Shown here: positions 10,906 through 24,087 of the stretch, in pieces
How the letters are laid out: each line of letters begins with the position of its first letter
How positions within the stretch are numbered: the first letter of the stretch is position 1
Notes under the pieces: generated by a model
Told to the model about the DNA's origin: nothing
What the model saw: the letters and a program-made list of their open reading frames with translations, nothing else
The model's database searches: none
From: Trachythela sp. YZ-2020
Lineage: Eukaryota; Cnidaria; Anthozoa; Malacalcyonacea; Clavulariidae
Assembly: GCA_016169945.1 (NCBI GenBank)
Contig: JADLSH010000236.1
Span: forward strand, 1,550,001 to 1,614,000
Reading direction: 5' to 3'
Length of the DNA: 64,000 bases
Program-made: the position numbers and the translations under genes

Positions 10906-13227
10906 GTTTCACAATTAATGCGACCTTGACTTTTAGAAATCTTCATTCTTAATTCTGACCTCTTGGAAACAAGCTGGGTTTCCAGCTACTCACCATTGTT
11001 ATGTTTTGATCTTCCGGTCCTCCATTAATAATATTCAAAATAGCAGAGGAAGCAGAGTAGCGTTATACAGCTACAAAACAAACAACTATCACTTGTAGAA
11101 ACAATAAACAGGTACTTGGCACTTGTGCAAGGATAGAGTGAGCAACCATATACATTTGGTTGGTGACTGAATAAGCTCGACGAGTTATTACGATAACGAA
11201 AATGTAAGTATAAGTGACTATCGTTGGTTTAACTTGTTCGACCTCGTGCATGTTCATGCATGTTGATATATTTCCGTGTGTGTACACCTAACTCCTTAAC
11301 GTACGTTTACACATTGCATTTGTAGGATCAGGTTTTGCTGAATGTTAATGACTAATATTGTCAGTTAGTCCGCATGTTGTTGGATGACGTTTACTGCGTA
11401 TTTTTTAAGTATTATTACGAAGTGCATCAAAAATTGACTCGACTGGTTTATTAAAGAACGTTTTCCCAATCATTAGACATTACTGCTTTATATGCTCTAT
11501 TTTATTGAGCTTTGACAAGCGTACTGAAACTCACGCAGCCGTTGCCAAAGACAGGAAAAGGTTCTCAGAAACGATTACGGTGTTTTACTCTACACTGTAC
11601 TCTGTAGTGCGTTTTGAAATCTTGCATTGAGCATGTACCTGCGGTGCAGACAGCAAATTGAGCTTCTTACATGCAGCGGAATGAAAGGACGTTCGTTCGC
11701 CTGAATAAAAATGGTGGACTTTCACCTAATTAAAGTGTAATATTTTACCAATATATTCCATTCCTATAGTTTACCCGGATGTATACTTGCACCACGCTTT
11801 AAAGCAAATGATTTCACAGCTATATGGTGCAACTACTAGTTGCATGCTGGGTAACTAATATTGCTCTATATAGATATTACCGTCGCTTTACAGGCTACAA
11901 AACACAATGCTTTAGAGAAAGTTAGTTCTTTAACATTAATATTACTCTACTATGTTTAATGGAATGCAAAGTTTCATATATAGAACTAATCGTATCTAAA
12001 ATCTCGCTACATTAAGATCGATCTAGTATTGTTTTCTATATAACAATTGGTTGACTGTGTAAACTATATAAAACCGAGCCGCCAGTCGGCTGACGAAATA
12101 ACTTCAGGATTTTAGTATTTAGTAGTATATAAATTTCCGTAATCAGATAACTCATTATTGACATTAAGTTGTGTGTTTAATGCGTTTTAATGATGTAGGA
12201 AACGCGTGCACTAAACACAACAAGGAGAACAACAGTAAATCGAAACGGAAATTTATGCGTTCCACTCGAGCTATTTGTATATCAGTTATATTATGCATGT
12301 TTGGTGGGTAATTGATAACTATATAAATAGCGGTCACCTTCGACCCCGCGTTGTTATGCCTTTACATTTTGTAATTGAACCTCGACAATTCGTTGTTTAG
12401 TTATTCTGAGACTACTTGGCTAGTGCTGTCCTATCCTCGTTTATAAAATATGTACTATAGATAGGGAAAGTGAAAGAAGAGAAGATCATATAATAGATAT
12501 TACAAGTATAAGCGGACTATAAGTCTTAATTTCTGGGAAGCTGATCTTATTCCTTGAAAAAACTGAGTTGATTATTCTATTTTGCTTCCGCCAACTATAT
12601 CTTTTTTCGCTTTCAAACTGGCTTTGATCGACCTTAATTGTTGTATTTTGTGTTTGCTAATCTCGAAGCCAGGGACAGGATACTTTACCCAAACAGGGTA
12701 GTTTGAGTGCGTGTGCAGTTTGCTAAATGAGTTGGTTTTAAACATAAAATCCCATCCATTCTAACTTTCATGTGCTAGTATATGTTTAAGTACTTGCTAT
12801 CTTGCTTATATCTTAATACATTCAGTAAATATGTTGTGAGTGAAAATAAACCATTTCTAAGATATTATAGACTCCATATCCGGTGCCCGGTGGCTATGTC
12901 ACCATGTCCGCACGGTTTCCAAGAAGCAATTCATGAAGTCGCCCTGATTTTAAGTTGTATTGACTACAAAATTTATTATCAAGAAACGAGAATTCCTGAT
13001 AAGAACTGATAAATGTGTGATATAAATGAAAATGAAAAAAGAAACACTTTTGCCGTCTCGTCTAAAAAGTGCTACAAACAGTATAATATGCTGACATAGG
13101 CTAGCAAGTACAAGATTTATTTCCAGAATTATACATCACAATTCAATTTTTATGAAAACGGTTTTCTTTTATCCAGTTGGTTGTAATTTTGCGAAGATTG
13201 ATCAGCAGTACTGTGGTAGTCAACGCT
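10906..13227. other. Upstream region of the receptor kinase gene
   Basis: No coding sequence is recognised. A TATA-like string (CTATATAAAACC) lies at about 12063, some 1.2 kb upstream of the kinase start codon; it could be a promoter with a 5'-UTR intron, but nothing else supports that. The rest is AT-rich and unstructured. Confidence 0.25.
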
Positions 13228-16200
13228 ATGGTTGATGTACGAATAATCCTCGCTACATTGATAGCTGTACAAGCCTTTGGTAAGAAAGTATATTACAACT
13301 AATATTAATTAGTATTTACTAATTTAAGCTTCGGGTCTTTAGGATCAAACTACCTGAAAAATTCAACAAAACGTCGACGTTTCGAGCGAAGGCTCTTCGT
13401 TAGACTTGGCTACTAACTTCCAGACGAAGAGCCTTCGTTAGACTTGGCTACTAACTTCCAGACGAAGGCCCTTCGTTAGACTTGGCTACTAACTTCCAGA
13501 CGAAGGCCCTTCGTTAGACTTGGCTACTAACTTCCAGACGAAGGCTCTTCGTTAGACTTGGCTACTAACTTCCAGACGAAGGCCCTTCGTTAGACTTGGC
13601 TACTAACTTCCAGACGAAGGCCCTTCGTTAGACTTGGCTACTAACTTCCAGACGAAGGCCCTTCGTTAGACTTGGCTACTAACTTCCAGACGAAGGCCCT
13701 TCGTTAGACTTGGCTACTAACTTCCAGACGAAGAGCCTTCGCTCGAAACGTCGAAGTTCTTGTTGAAATTTTCATGTAGTTTGGTCCTAAAGACCCGAAG
13801 CTTATTGTATAGACGCTACCAATACCAGTGCACCGCAAGTTCAAGATATAATTACTATAATTAATTTCACTTTTATTTTCATGCATCATCATTCAGAGAT
13901 CATCGTTCAAGCTGCATTTCTTTGTTGCATTGTTTAACGTGAACCAATTCGACATTGAATGATATACTCTTTGCAATAAAATGATTTTCACCGAATATAA
14001 CTGATGGACATGCATACACATGATGCAAGTAAAATCGTCTGCGCTAGAAAGATGAAATTCGATTTCATCATCTATTATTTGATGGCAATGCTGATGGGAA
14101 AGAGTTGAGGCGTTCGTTTTTCACTACAAAGTATCAGTTAACTTATCTGTCCGAGGGCTAAAAACGGCCAGTAACTAGTATGACATTACAATTAGACTGA
14201 GAAAAATTGTCAGGTCACTATCGAGTATCGGAGAATATTTTTTAAGATCATACCTTATTTCTTCTAGTTCCAGTATCATTACAGTCAAATAAAACATTTT
14301 CAATTGCCCTGCCTACAACTCAAACATCACATGAAACCTTAACTACAATGATTATCCCAAGTCCAATATCATCACGTCTGCCAGCAGTGACAGCGTCGCC
14401 ATATGTTGAAAACATTCATTCTTCAGGTGAGTCATGTATGGAAAGATACTTTCAGAATTTGTTTGAGTGCACACGAAACAATAGCTTGAACCCGAGGCTG
14501 CAGATAATGATATGCCTTATTAAGGTATAATTAAGTTATTGCCAGCCTCGATTCCATTGTCTCGGCATATGCAGCACTCGAAAAAATTCGTGAAACGTGT
14601 ATTAATTGAAGGCAATATCACAATGCACCATAGAGATTCCCATCCGTTTCATTTGCAAAATATTATATCTGAAATCTGATTAGACTACAGTAAAATTAAC
14701 AAAGCAAGAGCGAACATAATGAATATTCATTTATACTAATTAGCACTACATTAGTCATTAGCATTTAGGCCAGTCAAATCACTCATAACATGCCACACGT
14801 GCATCAACTTAATACACTTCATAAAAGACTGGCTTTATATAAAACCTCTTCCCATTACCGTAAGTTATTCTAAATAAGTACTAACGAGATGTTTTTGAAG
14901 TCACAATGTGTAAATGTGTAATGATAAAACATTTCTTAATTATTTTGTTCTTTTTCATTACTTTTAGGAAATTCGTCAAAAAGAATCCAAATTTTAGTCA
15001 TGTATATTTCTGTCTCAGTTGCTGTTTCCTCTATCTTGTTTGTTCTATTTCTTGTGTTTTGTTTTTGCCGAGCAGAACGAAGAAGGAAAAGTTTGTGCTA
15101 TAACTTTATAATATATTTATCCATGTTTTAACACTTATGTTAAGGTAAAATATACCATGAACCAGTGGAGGGTTATTATAGTAATTTGAAACACATCAAT
15201 TTGTGTTGAATGAAATGTGTGTTGAATGAATTGTGTTTTGAATGAAATGTGTGTTGAACGAAATATGTGTTGAATGAAATGTATGTTGAATGAAATGTGT
15301 GTTGAATTAAATGTTTGTTGAATTAAATGTGTGTTGAATTAAATATATGTGTTTTGAATTAAATGTGTGTTGAAAGAAATGTGTGTTGAATGAAATGTGT
15401 GTTGGATGAAATGTGTGTTGAATGAAATGTGTGTTGAATGAAATGTGTGTTGAATGAAATGTGTGTTGAATGAAATGTGTGTTGAATGAAATGTGCGTTG
15501 AATGAAATGTGTGTTGAATGAAATATGTGTTGAATGAAATGTGTGTTGAATGAAATATGTGTTGAATGAAATGTGTGTTGAAAACGAGGTGCGTGCTGAA
15601 TGAAATGTGTGTTGAAAACGAGGTGCATGTAAATACTTTTAGATGTTTCAATCTACCACAAACGACATGCTACTGAATAACCTCTCAGACCATAGACTAT
15701 CCAGAAGATGTCTTCTGGATAGTCTATGCTCAGACAAACCAGTATTTAAACCATTAAAATAATTTACAGCAATGCGAACGTTGGCTTAGCTTAATTTATG
15801 GACGTTTATATCTGTAGTTTCAAGACAATGATACAGACATTGATATATTTCAAGATAATGATATATTTTGTTTTATATTTAGAGATACCTATCACGCCTC
15901 CAAGGTAAACAATGTTAGTTTTATCTACTAGAATAAAAATCTGAAAATCCAATTTTGCTTAGATTAATGTTATTTTTCTATATTTTATATAGTACAACCA
16001 ATGGAGATATCCCTTTGGTAAGGCAAATAGATCTTTCATTTCTCTATACAAAAATATTTATGTAATATATCAAATTCGACAATGAGGACTTTATGGCCGA
16101 GGCGAGACATGAGATCTTAAATTTAATCTTAAATTTTAGTTAACACCATGGGAGATACCTGCACCGCTACTTCGTAAAGATATTTGGGAGATACCAAGAC

Positions 16201-19200
16201 ATCGTTTAGAGCTTGATAAAAAGTTGGGTGAAGGTGCATTTGGTTTTGTGTTCAAAGCTATCCTAACAACTGGAGAGAATTCATCTGAAACAAAGGTTGT
16301 TGCAGTTAAAATGGTTAAAGGTTAGATCTATTTATTACATACATTATAATTTTTAAATCTTTATATTCGTTGTTGTTATCAGTGTTTTTATGTCCACAAA
16401 GTGACCGGGGGAAAAGAAAAGTGCAATCCCAACTGCAAGATTGTAATACCGTAACACCGTAGTCAGGTTTCAGCTACAGTATACACCTAATATATACTGA
16501 AAACTCCCATACTGAAAACTCCCATACGTCGTCAGTTAATGAAGTCTTCATTACAAAGATATCATCATACTGGATAGCTCTATCAGTAAGGCAGTCCCTC
16601 ATTGACAGGAGGAACACGTAGTATCCTGACAACACCTGCATCAGTGGCCAGAGGAGCATCACTTACATCCTTGTTTTTCATTGCTTTACTCAGAAGATGC
16701 ATCTTCCAGCGACAGAGAAGATCTTTTAGCTGAATTGGAGATTATGAAACAACTAAAACCTCATCCAAATGTTGTGAGTTTGATTGGTGCAGTTCGAAAT
16801 GAAGGTCAGTATAGTTTGTTAGAAGTTTAATAAAGAGACTATAGTAATAAAGAAACTTGGCTGAATTAATTTACTTAAACCTCTGCCGGTTAAGCAGGAT
16901 AATAAAGTCTTTATGGACAAACTGAAAGTGCACATCTGTTTGAAATAGATTTATTAGTCTCATTTCAACCATGCAGAAAACAAATGCATAATCAACTGAT
17001 GCGCATTTCAAAATTTGCCTTAGCTTCTCATTAGCACGATCCATGTCCTATTTTTGATATATTAAATTTCGCTGGTGCGTTTATTTAGGGACAGACCTTT
17101 AACAAAATTCATCGTTGCATACATTGTTATAACTGTTATTACATATATTACATACCATCATACATTATTATTCATTAATTTTTTAGTTATTGTATGTAAT
17201 TGACATTACTACTTATTTATTGTTAGTTGGTCGTTCTTAGCTTATGAATTATGAGCTTATGAGTTATTAATTTCTAGTTAATTGTAGAGTTCGTTACACT
17301 TGGTGATCTGTTGGGATATCACCGATTCATTATTCAATAATTATTGTTATTACTGAATGTTTATTGTGAGTTTATTATTCTTATCGGTAATTAGTTATTA
17401 TTAATGATTTAAATAACATTTCTATAGTTGATTGTCCCCTTGTTATTGTGGAATTCGTTCAATTTGGTGATTTATTGGGCTATCTCAGAAAACTGAGAGG
17501 TGTACAAGATTTGTGTTATTGTGATCCTGATCATCTTCCAATGACCAAACTATGCACTCAAGAATTAATGAAGTTTGCGGTTGAGTCTGCACTAGGCATG
17601 GAATACTTATCAATGAAAAAGGTATATATGATGTTGAACTTTCCTGTCTTTGAATGATTAAAATTTCCATAACATAATAAGTTCCTTTGTAGGTTTGCAT
17701 GGTCATGAATATAATCAATTTAAAACATGATTGTTTTATATGTTTCTATTTTGCCAAATTTATTCACTCTAGATTGTAAAATATTGTAGATATTATCATT
17801 AGCCCCACTAGGAGGTAATCATCTGAATTGTACGTTTGTCTGTGTTTCCTGTCTGTGAGCACGATAACTGATATATCAAACATTTTAATACGAAAGTTTG
17901 TGGAGCTAATGGCCATAGGCCATGGACAAATTGATTAAATTTATATGAAAATTGGATATGCGAAATTTGCAAAAGTTTGTCTTGCTTTCCCCGACTGAAC
18001 AGAACTGAATGCGTACTGAATTGTGTATAATTTGTGTTGGGTTATAAAAACCAATGACAGAGTGCTCAATGGATAACCAGAGCATAATAAGGTAAGACAC
18101 AAAGACTCAGCAAGCTTTGTTCGGCATATTTATTACTAGGCTATATATAGTTTCGTACCACATTAAACGTGGCACTCTCATTAATAACGTGCCCATAAAT
18201 GACCCATAGCTTATAACGAGTTTGACTAATAGTCGAGGGTAATAGGTCGAGGGTATAGAATGTTGAGGGTCGAAAAAATATGTCGAGGGTCGAAACAAAG
18301 TAAGCATTTATAGGCCAATTTATCTGAAGAGTACCAGGTTTAATGTGGTACGAAACTATATAGTAATAAATATGCCTAACAAACCTTGCTGAGTCTTTGT
18401 GTCTTACCTTATATATATATATATATATATACAGATAAATATGAAATTAATAAAAAATAAAAAATTCTGCTACTCGAGTTTCACGTAGAAACGTGAAACG
18501 TGAAAATTAAAGTCGCAGTGTTCCTTTTTTCAAGATCGTCCATCGGGACCTTGCTGCTCGCAATGTTTTGGTTGGTTCTGGGAGGACGTGTAAAATTACA
18601 GATTTCGGCATGGCCAGGGATATAAGACGGAGTGAAATATACATGAGAACAACACGGGTAAATATGCCAATAATAAATAGATTGTTGGCTTCCAGTGCAT
18701 AGGCAGCTTTGAATCATAATCAAGAAGTTGGTTGAAGGATGCAACTTTTCCTGAAAATATATAGAAAATACTTCATATTAATGTATCTGTCAACCAACCT
18801 TCTGAACATGACAATAAATATATCATTCGCTTAGACTTACATTAAAATTAAAATTACGTTATAACTCCAGTCTTTTCACCACGGCGGTAAAGCAAAATCA
18901 TGGTAAATCAGCTTTACTTGGCTTAAGCATGCCGCACACAAGAGCTCATGGCTGAGCTCACCGCCACGAGTGGTCGTAACTGAGCAAGTTACTCACGACC
19001 TCACGCGGGAAAATTCTTAGCAAAAATCACGCACACGAGAGAGTTAGTGTGGCTGAACAAACGGCCCCGCGAGGTCGTTACCTCAGCCAAGAGCTCTCGT
19101 GTGCAGCAGGCTTTAATTGGATACGAATAGGCCCTTTGCAGAATAATTAAAATATGTCAAGACAATGAGTGACTGGTTGGCATGGAGAACACTGGGATAA

Positions 19201-21132
19201 AAAGACAATGGAACATTGCAGTCACCTGATCGTTACTGGATTGCCCATTCATTTCCAGACGTCGTAGCCCCCATATTTAGATATATATATATATATATAC
19301 GTGTAGGTTTAGGTCTACAAAACGCAAAGAGTGCTCGACAACATATAGTTAGAGCAAATTATAGATTTTCGCTTACCTCTGTTTTGAGGTAAGCGAAAAT
19401 CTAGATAGATATACATATATCCATTTCATTTCAACGTGCCTGTTTTACCCAAGTAAAACGCGGTAAGTTAGACGTGTTTCTGTCAGATCAGTGGTTTCTG
19501 TATGAATGCATGGTTAGAAAACACCCACATTTCAAATCCTCCAGGTATAACGTTAAATTGAACATATTTCTGCAGGGTCTTATTCCAGTGAAATGGACAG
19601 CTATTGAATCAATTCTTCGTGGTATTTATACGACAAGAAGTGATGTGTAAGTGGCATAAATATTTGAAAAATAATTGGATTAGGTATATAATGTAACATC
19701 GGGAATGAAGGCGGAATAATTGTGAATAAATATTATAAATTACTCATTATTATTCGTATTTCTTGAATTATCACAACCATTATTCTTTATTCGTTTCCAT
19801 CATAAATCAATCATCATTCAGTTTCTTTACATGAACTTGTTATCCATTCTGAGTCCTGTTTTGTTGAATAGATGGAGTTTTGGGGTCTTGTTATTTGAAA
19901 TACTTACAGTAGGTAAGAAGTACTTGTTATATTATTACACATCAGTAGGTTGAAAAATTATATATCTTGTGTAGCATGCGTAGTACAGTGCATGCACACT
20001 ATGAATTTAGCTCGGTGGACCGAATTATGCAAACTTTGAGCCTTAACAAAACTTTCTTCTAAATAACAGGCGGTTGTCCATATCCTGGAATGGATGGTCA
20101 TCAAGTGAGAGATTTTATATCTCAAGGAAACAGAATACCAAAACCAATGCATGTTGATAACGAACTGTAAGTTTTTAAATGTGTATTTATTTTCAGATGT
20201 TGTTATCGTTATTTCTTTCTGCTCTTTAATTTTTCCATGCCAATTCTAAATAATAATCTTAGATTATATAATATTTTAAATCCAAAAATGAGGACCGGGC
20301 CAGAGTTCCAATACGAGCAGTTTGTACCAGCTCAAGTAAAATGACATCTCATATCATTTGTCCTGGGATTCGATCAATATACTTCACAGCTACCATCATG
20401 CATGTGACAAAAATAGAGCAATATGTTTGGCTATTATTATGAATATTATTATCTTATGCTCATGAATTAATAATGAGCATAAGATGTAAGCTTCCGCCAT
20501 CTATAACATCAAAATCTAAGCAACTTCGAGTTATTCTGAAAAAACACAAAAGCTAACATCGTGACCTTCCTTCCAATGCAGGTAGGACAAGTTAACTCAA
20601 TCTTCTATAGAAAAACGCACCCAGAAAAAGATCCTGAAAATTCAGTTGAATAATATTTCCAATTTCCGCAACCACAAAGGTGGTTGATTGAAACAATTCT
20701 TAAATTATAAACTGTCATTATTGTTGGAAGTACAGAAGTTAACATTATTTAAAAATATATTTTAAGAATTTTTTCAATCAACCACCTTCGTCCGAACCTC
20801 TATTTTTACTGCAAAATTGTGCTTACCTATTATCTGAGACATATATACCCCAGTGTTTAAATGAAGTTATTTTTCTAGCTACCAAGTTATGATGGATTGC
20901 TGGCAATCCAATCCACGTAAACGTCCAACATTCAAACAATTGGTGTATACATTAAAAAGACTTGAACCCTGCCACCAAGTAAGATTAACAACAATCGGGT
21001 TTTTTTGTTTGTAATTAGTAGAATGTTTCTGACTGACTTTTTTTCATTTTTAAGGAATACATTAATCTGTGTGAATATAATTCTTGTGACTATGAGAATA
21101 TTTTCAACAGGAGAGATGATTCTTTAAAGTAA
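13228..21132 (+). CDS. Receptor tyrosine kinase, short ectodomain
   Basis: Fourteen exons join in phase: 13228-13279, 14268-14426, 14968-15090, 15883-15904, 15993-16017, 16140-16320, 16694-16804, 17428-17621, 18535-18657, 19576-19646, 19872-19912, 20070-20166, 20879-20978 and 21055-21132, all with GT/AG borders, giving 1377 nt or 458 aa. Residues 1-17 are a signal peptide ([17 protein letters not shown]). About 55 Ser/Thr-rich residues follow, then one membrane helix (79-104) and the stop-transfer RAERRRK. The kinase has GEGAFG (157-162), Lys184, alpha-C Glu201, HRDLAARN with Asp294, DFG 312-314, activation-loop Tyr325 and AIE 339-341 in place of APE, as in RET and Tie. HRDLAARN marks a tyrosine kinase; closest feel is FGFR/RET/Tie. 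There are no Ig, EGF or cysteine-rich domains, so ligand recognition is unknown. All catalytic residues are present, so it should be active. The two tiny exons (22 and 25 nt) are the least certain. Confidence 0.85.
13327..13803. repeat. Foldback element with internal 38-bp tandem repeats
   Basis: Lies in intron 1 of the kinase gene. The outer arms (about 13327-13405 and 13728-13803) are inverted copies starting AAGCTTCGGGTCTTTAGG. Each arm ends in the Penelope-like motif GACGTTTCGAGCGAAGG or its complement. Between the arms are about eight head-to-tail copies of a 38-bp unit (GACGAAGGCCCTTCG, TTAGACTTGGC, TACTAACTTCCA), each with a short internal palindrome. No coding capacity. Confidence 0.85.
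15201..15627. repeat. 16-bp tandem repeat
   Basis: About 26 copies of GTTGAATGAAATGTGT with scattered substitutions, in intron 3 of the kinase gene. It creates meaningless His/Thr/Phe-rich open frames on the minus strand. Confidence 0.95.
15691..15728. repeat. Perfect 18-bp-arm hairpin
   Basis: CATAGACTATCCAGAAGA is followed after 2 bases by its exact reverse complement. It sits in intron 3 of the kinase gene just after the 16-bp array and is probably a minimal palindromic repeat. Confidence 0.9.
18088..18411. mobile_element. MITE with TA target duplication
   Basis: Inverted ends of about 85 bp (outer sequence AGGTAAGACACAAAGACTC) flank a centre with several GTCGAGGGT repeats. TA dinucleotides at both borders suggest a Tc1/mariner-type family. 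It lies in the kinase intron between 17622 and 18534 and encodes nothing. Confidence 0.8.
18923..19116. mobile_element. TTAA-flanked MITE
   Basis: TTAA at 18923-18926 and 19113-19116 borders inverted ends GCATGCCGCACAC and GTGTGCAGCAGGC, with further inverted similarity around GAGCTC. The TTAA duplication suggests a piggyBac or Kolobok relative. It is in the intron after kinase exon 9. Confidence 0.75.
19363..19402. repeat. 17-bp-arm hairpin
   Basis: AGATTTTCGCTTACCTC and its exact reverse complement are separated by 6 bases. The structure is intronic, between kinase exons 9 and 10. Confidence 0.85.
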
Positions 21133-21287
21133 CCAGAATTCTTTGCTGGTTTGGCTTAACACACAGTAACGAGGCCAATGGCAATGGCGCCATGGGCATG
21201 GAATTACTGTACAAATAATTAAAGACAATGTCAATGTATATAATTATATAATTTGTATGACGCATTTTTTAAAAATATGTTCTATCA

Positions 21288-21293
21288 AATAAA
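21288..21293 (+). terminator. Polyadenylation signal of the kinase gene
   Basis: AATAAA about 155 bases after the TAA stop of the kinase gene, in AT-rich sequence; the likeliest poly(A) signal. Confidence 0.5.
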
Positions 21294-22815
21294 ACTAAAA
21301 TATGTGATATACGTGGTAGTATCACAATTTGTCGTTTCAAAAATTGTATCATCATAATATGGTATTAATTTTATATATTAATTTTATAGAATTAAGGCAG
21401 GAAGGCAGCTTAAAATGTTCAGAATATAACTCATTGCAAATTTGAACCATATCAGTCAGGTCGTATTGTTATAAGATCGTATTGCTATATGAATATATGA
21501 ATATATGATGCACAAGCTCATTGCATTCCTGAATAGTGTCTGCAGTTTCAATGCTAGATAACTCTACGTTTGAAATACAGGTATACTCCATATTACGGGT
21601 ACTATTTAGGATAAATAAATATCTATAAGAAATTACTTTACTTTAGACGTCAGTCTCAACATTACTATTTAACATAGAAACAAAGCCGGTATAATGGAAA
21701 CATTTCTTTTAAATGTATGGAAACATCGGCTCTTTACAATTTCACATTTCATTTATTAACATTATTTATCAATATAAAAAAGTAAAATAGATGACAAATC
21801 TTTCTGTTCAAATACAATTTACATTTTTTATAAAACACCTGCTCTTTACAAATAATAGAAAATAATAATTACCATCAATTTCAGCCATTATTTTGCATTG
21901 CTTGTTCTACCAGGAACATATACCAAATTGGGTAAGGTCATCAAGATAGAAATACTTTGCTTGCATGCAGCATAACCACGTATTGAGGTAGGTCTGATAA
22001 AATATGTTTTGGATCAATATAGTCTTTTCGCTAGAGAAGTAAAGGAAAACTGTTGCAGAGGAAATCAGGAGAAAAATCGATCAGTATATTTTCAAATATC
22101 TATTTATGAAGTCTTATTCGTTTTCTCCATTCATGAGTATTGTATTTATCATTTTGTGATCTCCTCCTTTGTTTTGCCATCACATCAACAATCCTATTTA
22201 GGATCAAACCAATATTAAGAAAGAAAAATTATTTTTCTTTATAATTAATATAATTTGGTAGTATAGTATATTTGTTGTGGTGATATTTGATGGGAACCAG
22301 GTTCAACCCTGATAAATAAACACTAAACGTGTTGTCCTCCATTTTATTGTACACAAAAAGTTTCTAAAGCTCATTTATACCAATGCAGAGAGTGTCCGCT
22401 TTCAAAGTGCCTCATATAGGAGTTATAGGAGTTTAAGTCAACGAACGCGAGACCTCGACGACGCGCCTGCGAAACAAAGAAATCCTTCATGCATGCATGC
22501 AAGACAAAAACAATTAATAATTTGTGGTTCCAGGGGTATCCTCAACATTAATTATATATTAAAATCCCATAACGCTCTTTCTGTAGCTTAAATTGACACG
22601 TGTCGTGTTTGCCGCGTCGTAGTTCTTAAGCTCTATTTGTTGTTGAAAGCAAAACCCCAAGACTATATTTTTCCTGGCTTTTTACTCGTTTTGGCGTTCA
22701 TTTTCCGGACGTGCTTGGAAACCTAGATTCGTGATATAAAAAGTCATCTTTATAAACAAATCATTTCGAAAAGAAGTAATTTCTATTTTAAACTTACTTG
22801 TATACTTAGGTAAAA
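21294..22815. other. Intergenic region, nothing recognised
   Basis: AT-rich sequence without coding motifs; a small GC-richer patch with ATGCATGCATGC lies near 22488-22502. Short open frames lack any family signature. Confidence 0.4.
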
Positions 22816-22870
22816 ATGCTGCTGTTCGCATTTCTCCTGATTGGAATTCTTGTTCAACAAGTCTCTAGAC

Positions 22871-22928
22871 AATCTCGTACCCAGAGCCATGAGTATACCA
22901 TTATACTCATGGCTCTGGGTACGAGATT
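22871..22928. repeat. Palindrome flanked by 10-bp direct repeats
   Basis: Perfect 27-bp arms (starting AATCTCGTACCCAGAGCC) are separated by 4 bases. Direct repeats GTCTCTAGAC lie at 22861-22870 and 22930-22939, suggesting an insertion with target duplication into the signal exon of the beta-helix pseudogene. The arm motif CTCGTACCCAG also occurs near 29354. Confidence 0.85.
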
Positions 22929-24087
22929 GGTCTCTAGACAAACCATTCGAGTGGACGCTCTGCCAGAGCCTGTGGACGAGTGACGTATAAGGTATGTTTT
23001 GTCGAATCTTTGAACAACAACATACTTTAGTGAAATTCATAAAAATTACTTACGACAAAGTACTTAGGTGAACTTAGGTGACATGTAAACAATTGTAATT
23101 TGTAAATCTCAATTACAGAGGCAGGACGATGAGTACTAACTAATAAGGTCAACAGGTGCTCGGGTGCTCTTCATGACCTTACAGATTGACCGCTCGTATT
23201 TATCTATTATTTACATCGTTTTATTGTAAAATTATTTTGTTGTTTTCGACTTTGTTATCTAGTATTTTCTATTTTATCCATCCAAGGTCTGGTCGCTACC
23301 ATGAAGACGTCACCATCCAGGGTAAACATGGTAACAATGACCATCCAATCATTATAGCTGGTTACCAAAATGAATCACCAATCATTATTGATGGTTACCA
23401 AAATGAATCACCGATCATTATAGCTGGTTACCAAAATGAATCACCAATCATTGATGGTACTGTCTTACTAAAACCAAGATGGAGTAGATACAAAGGACGG
23501 ATCTTCAAAGGACAAATAGAGACAGATATTTGGAAACTGTTTGTAGATCAAGTTATGATGACTAATGCACGCTGGCCCAACTCACTGTGATCAGACTATA
23601 CTTTATTCAACAATTCGTTCTGGGGCAAGTCAGCTCTAAACTCTATACCCAGTAAAATGATAGATAATGGTGACCACAACTTAGCTGGTAGTGGAATTAA
23701 TGCGACGGACGCGATGGCAATATTGAACATTGGTAGTTTTAACACATTTGTCGCTAAAGTTATTTACCATTCCAAAGCGCTTTTACCTACAACAACAGTA
23801 CAACACATTTCATAGCGATCATTTTAAACCGAAATTAAATCAATATTTCTTGGAAGACAAGCTGTTGGATCAGCCTGGGGAATGGTAGGTACTATACGAT
23901 AAAAAATAAAGACAATTTTTGTTTGGTCTCTTGATCGTAAAAATCCCAAATGGAAAGAACTCAAAGAAGTTCGTGGTAAAAATCAAACCTATGCATTTAC
24001 AATCAGATACTCGATATGTTGTGTTTGAGAACTTGATTTTTTTTGCAACAACACTTCATGCCTACACAGAGTCCCCAATCAAATGAA

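Noticed and set aside
13405..13730. CRISPR-like array (direct repeats of 38 bp)
   Set aside because: Units are head-to-tail without unique spacers, and the host is a eukaryote.
15307..15651. His/Thr/Phe-rich open frames on minus
   Set aside because: Artefact of the 16-bp tandem repeat inside a kinase intron.
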